Shown: one piece after another, positions 61,389 to 64,000 of the stretch
Layout of the letters: each line of letters starts with the position of its first letter
Numbering within the stretch: the stretch's first letter is position 1
Assembly (NCBI GenBank): GCA_050943215.1
Contig: JBMNOU010000004.1
Span: 1-64,000, forward strand
Origin: JBMNOU01 sp050943215
GTDB lineage: Bacteria > Bacillota > Clostridia > Christensenellales > SZUA-584
Direction: 5' to 3'
Length of the DNA: 64,000 nucleotides
Translations under genes and position numbers: made by a program
The notes under the pieces: generated by a model
What the model saw: the letters and a program-made list of their open reading frames with translations, nothing else
Told to the model about the DNA's origin: nothing
Database searches by the model: none

Positions 61389-62579
61389 TTGTCATCTATG
61401 AGGAATGTTACGGCTGCTATTGAGTTTGGCACGTCCAAAATTATTTGTATAATCGGACGGACAAAATCGGTAGGGCGGTTTGAGGTATTAGGAACGGGCG
61501 TTGCAAAATATGAAGGTATCAAGAACGGCCGGTGGCAAACACCGGCGAATGTAGAGAATGCTGTAGCAAAAGCATTGGATCTTGCGGAGAGAAAAGCAAG
61601 GAAACATGTCAAGGAAGCGTATATTGGTGTTCCCGGCGTGTTTAGTAAAGTAGTATGTCAGGATGGACACGCTACAGTAAAGGGAGGGCGTGTAACAAGT
61701 AAGGATATTGAAAGCCTGATAGATGATGCGGGACGTTTTTATAACGATCCAAGATTTACTGTAGTTGCCGGTATGCCTATATATTTTCTGATTGGAGACC
61801 AAAATCATTACATCGATGTAATCGGCAGTGAAGCAGATGAACTTTCGGGCAAGGTGTCTTTTATACTGGTGAGGAATCAATATCTTGAAGTCATCTCAAA
61901 AATCATGCAGGGACTTAGCGTTGCCGTCAAGGCATACATCCCCGAGGTTTTGGCAGAGAGCCTGTTTTTAGTGCCACCCGAGGAACGGGATGCAAGCGCA
62001 GTGCTCCTTAACATCGGCTATTATGATACAAACGTCACTGTTGTGTACGGAGACGCAATTGTATATAATAAGACAATACATGCCGGGGGGATGCATATCG
62101 CGAACGATCTATCTATCGTTATGAATATCGATGTGGATATGGCAGAGCAGTTAAAGAAACAATATTCGTTCGGTCTTGAAAATGCGGGCGCCAAGTTATA
62201 TGATTATGCTAAATTAAAAACAGGCAGGGTGGAGAGATTCTGTCACTCTATTGTTTCAGATGTTATCGACGCAAGGGTTGAGCATCTTTGCAAGCTGATA
62301 TCGGGCGCTTTCCAGGAAAGTCCGCTGAAAATCGCAAGAAGGACACGCATTTTTCTTTCGGGAGGCGGGCTATCGATAATGAAAGGTGCAAGGGACATAT
62401 TAGAGAACCAGCTTAAAAGGCAAGTACGCCTCTCCCGGATTGATGCGCCGCAGCTCTCCACACCAAATTACTATGTTGCGCTTGCTTTGCTGGATTATGT
62501 TTTTGAGAGCGATTATTTTGATGAAGGTTACGGCGGCAAGTCGATATTTAAACGGTTATCAGATAAAATGTACGAATGA
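61389..62579 (+). CDS. ftsA: FtsA-like actin-family division protein, divergent
   Basis: A protein of about 396 residues of the actin/Hsp70 superfamily. The N-terminus AAIEFGTSKIICIIGR is the phosphate-1 loop. A SHS2/1C-type insertion lies around 80-160. The adenosine-site IFLSGGGLSIMKGARDILE is clear. The phosphate-2 loop, normally DxGxGTT, reads NIGYYDT, a marked departure. The C-terminus ends in a short, basic, amphipathic stretch (KSIFKRLSDKMYE), as expected of the FtsA membrane tether. The start is uncertain: TTG at 61389 (4 nt after GAGGGG) or ATG at 61398. Position before ftsZ supports FtsA over PilM. Confidence 0.8.
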   Translation: MSSMRNVTAAIEFGTSKIICIIGRTKSVGRFEVLGTGVAKYEGIKNGRWQTPANVENAVAKALDLAERKARKHVKEAYIGVPGVFSKVVCQDGHATVKGGRVTSKDIESLIDDAGRFYNDPRFTVVAGMPIYFLIGDQNHYIDVIGSEADELSGKVSFILVRNQYLEVISKIMQGLSVAVKAYIPEVLAESLFLVPPEERDASAVLLNIGYYDTNVTVVYGDAIVYNKTIHAGGMHIANDLSIVMNIDVDMAEQLKKQYSFGLENAGAKLYDYAKLKTGRVERFCHSIVSDVIDARVEHLCKLISGAFQESPLKIARRTRIFLSGGGLSIMKGARDILENQLKRQVRLSRIDAPQLSTPNYYVALALLDYVFESDYFDEGYGGKSIFKRLSDKMYE

Positions 62580-62603
62580 TAACCATAATTAAGGGGGGTT
62601 AAC

Positions 62604-63743
62604 ATGCCACTAGAAATTGACGTTGAACAAGACAGCATTGCCAAAATAAAAGTCATCGGTGTTGGGGGAGCAGGGAACAACGCGATTAACCGAATGATAG
62701 AGCATGGATTATCCGGAGCGGAGTTTTATGCCGTTAATACGGACAAGCAGGCGCTGTTGCTGTCCAAATCAAAAAACAAGATTCAGATAGGGGAAAAGCT
62801 AACGAGCGGACTTGGCGTCGGCGGGGATCCGGCTATCGGAAAGCGTGCTGCAGAAGAGAGCATTGAGGATTTGACTGCTATGGTTGAAGGCGCGAACCTA
62901 GTATATATCGCGGCAGGTCTCGGAGGAGGAACAGGTACGGGCGCCGGGCCGGTTATTGCGGAGATCGCAAGGCAAAAGAATATACTGACGGTTGCCGTGG
63001 TGACGATGCCTTTTATGTTTGAGGGCGGCCAGAGGCTGACGCGCGCAAAGGAAGGATATGAGACGCTAAAAGAGGCTGTTGATACAATTGTGACGATACC
63101 CAACGACAAGCTGCTTCAGGTCATCGGCAAAGGGACGACTATGCTTGAAGCATTCAGGGTTGCGGATGATGTACTAAGGCAGGGTATACAAGGCATTACG
63201 GAACTTATCGTAAAACCTGCGCTTGTCAACCTCGACTTCGCGGATGTGCGCACGGTCATGTCCGAAAGAGGCGTTGCACATATGGGCATCGGCGTCGGAT
63301 ACGGGGACAATAAAACGATGGATGCCGCCAAGCAGGCCATACAAAGCCCGCTTCTTGAAACAAGCATCGAAGGCGCAAGGGGTATTCTCTATAATGTTAC
63401 AGGGGACCCAACGATGGGGCTGCTCGAGATTGAGGAAGCGGCCAATCTCATTCGTCAGGCGGCCGATCCGGAAGCCAACATCTTCTTCGGCGCGGATACG
63501 GACGACAGCCTCGAGGACGAGGTGCGTATTACAGTTATTGCGACCGGTTTTGACAGCGTGAAAAAACAGAAACCCATGGCCGTCAGGGAGGAGATTGACG
63601 TTTCGGATAGCATCAAAGAGGAGGACTTTATTCCAGTTAAGCCAGAGAAGAAAGGGCCGGTTTTGGGAAACTTTGCAGATACAAGCAATGATCTTGATAT
63701 CCCCCCATTCCTAAGAAGAAAACGGACGAAAAGAGATTATTAA
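62604..63743 (+). CDS. ftsZ: Cell division GTPase FtsZ
   Basis: A 379-residue tubulin-like GTPase that forms the division ring. Signature GGGTGTGAGPVIAEIAR, N-terminal GVGGAGNNAINRMI, LTRAKEGYETLKEAVD, and DFADVRTVMSERGVAHMGIG. The C-terminal tail ends IPPFLRRKRTKRDY, the conserved peptide that binds FtsA and other partners. AAGGGGGG precedes the ATG. It is last in the cluster and followed by a strong terminator. Confidence 0.97.
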   Translation: MPLEIDVEQDSIAKIKVIGVGGAGNNAINRMIEHGLSGAEFYAVNTDKQALLLSKSKNKIQIGEKLTSGLGVGGDPAIGKRAAEESIEDLTAMVEGANLVYIAAGLGGGTGTGAGPVIAEIARQKNILTVAVVTMPFMFEGGQRLTRAKEGYETLKEAVDTIVTIPNDKLLQVIGKGTTMLEAFRVADDVLRQGIQGITELIVKPALVNLDFADVRTVMSERGVAHMGIGVGYGDNKTMDAAKQAIQSPLLETSIEGARGILYNVTGDPTMGLLEIEEAANLIRQAADPEANIFFGADTDDSLEDEVRITVIATGFDSVKKQKPMAVREEIDVSDSIKEEDFIPVKPEKKGPVLGNFADTSNDLDIPPFLRRKRTKRDY

Positions 63744-63745
63744 AT

Positions 63746-63770
63746 AAGGGACCCAAACGGGTCCCTTTTA
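63746..63770. terminator. Bidirectional intrinsic terminator after ftsZ
   Basis: Perfect 9-bp arms AAGGGACCC/GGGTCCCTT with a 4-nt loop; T tract on the plus strand. It also suits the convergent gene at 63802. Confidence 0.92.
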
Positions 63771-63801
63771 AAGTGGCTAGTATAATTACTATTTTGATAT
63801 A

Positions 63802-64000
63802 CTAAAAACCAATGCTTTTCAGATAATTCAAGCTTGCTGTTACATCCTCTAAGCTTTGGTCGACATATTTTGAATCTCGTTCTAGCTCAAGGCAAATATA
63901 TCCGTTATAATCGATTTCTTTAAGTGCTTTTAGGACTGCCGGATAATCTACGGCACCTTTTCCGATTGAGCACATAACGAATCTGTCACATGCGTCTAAG
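63802..64000 (-). CDS. Sugar phosphate isomerase/epimerase-like protein (C-terminal part)
   Basis: The last 65 codons of a minus-strand gene that runs off the right edge. The readable segment has IGKGAVDYPAVLKALKEIDY followed by GYICLELERD, then a terminal helix ending YLKSIGF. This is the end of the xylose-isomerase-like TIM-barrel family (IolE/hydroxypyruvate isomerase type), where a Glu of the CLELE strand binds metal. The function of the whole protein cannot be judged from the tail. It is convergent with ftsZ. Confidence 0.75.
   Translation of the reverse strand, partial: LDACDRFVMCSIGKGAVDYPAVLKALKEIDYNGYICLELERDSKYVDQSLEDVTASLNYLKSIGF

Overview
This window looks like chromosome from an anaerobic, moderately low-GC Gram-positive bacterium of the Clostridia. 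Strong AGGAGG-type ribosome binding sites, frequent TTG and GTG starts, sigma-A type promoters, a butyryl-CoA-dehydrogenase/Etf set, a Firmicutes-style division and cell-wall cluster, and a likely spore-surface protein all point that way. MurE carries a DNPR motif, so the peptidoglycan is probably of the meso-diaminopimelate type. I see no rRNA, tRNA, CRISPR array, prophage or replication origin. A Christensenellales-like member is possible but cannot be settled from the sequence alone.

Layout. 1-7.4 kb: single metabolic genes (DUF89 phosphatase, flavin reductase, aldo/keto reductase, DgkA-type kinase, a VanH-like D-lactate dehydrogenase), then an acyl-CoA dehydrogenase-etfB-etfA operon. 7.4-17.8 kb: a sugar or polyol uptake island made of a ribose-type ABC transporter, a YesM/YesN-type two-component system and two zinc dehydrogenases. 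18.1-21.8 kb: a small polysaccharide operon (sugar-phosphate transferase, GalE, family 2 glycosyltransferase). 21.8-27 kb: an accessory stretch with a broken solute-binding protein gene, a flavin reductase, a dead IS3-family element lodged in a terminator hairpin, and two tandem paralogous lipoproteins. 27-33 kb: an ABC-2 exporter with a kinase-less PASTA protein, and an MFS transporter. 33.2-34.1 kb: a cell-wall amidase.

34.2-43.9 kb: the most unusual region. Two GntR/FCD regulators, a Cys-rich C_GCAxxG_C_C-type protein, a 2-hydroxyacid dehydrogenase, a fused alpha-beta E1, an SDR, an E2 with two nearly identical lipoyl domains, and an E3. Together they would form a complete 2-oxoacid dehydrogenase complex with accessory redox enzymes. 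It is set behind palindromic candidate operators. The substrate is unknown.

43.9-49.8 kb: an Mrp-type Fe-S carrier, a MATE exporter, an alkaline phosphatase, and small proteins including a likely BclA-C-like spore-surface protein. 50.1-63.8 kb: the division and cell-wall cluster mraZ-rsmH-ftsL-pbp-murE-mraY-murD-ftsW-murA-ftsQ-ftsA-ftsZ. It begins with an array of five phased MraZ-type repeats and lacks murF, murG, murC and murB at their usual places. The right edge holds the C-terminus of a sugar-phosphate isomerase/epimerase-like protein on the minus strand.
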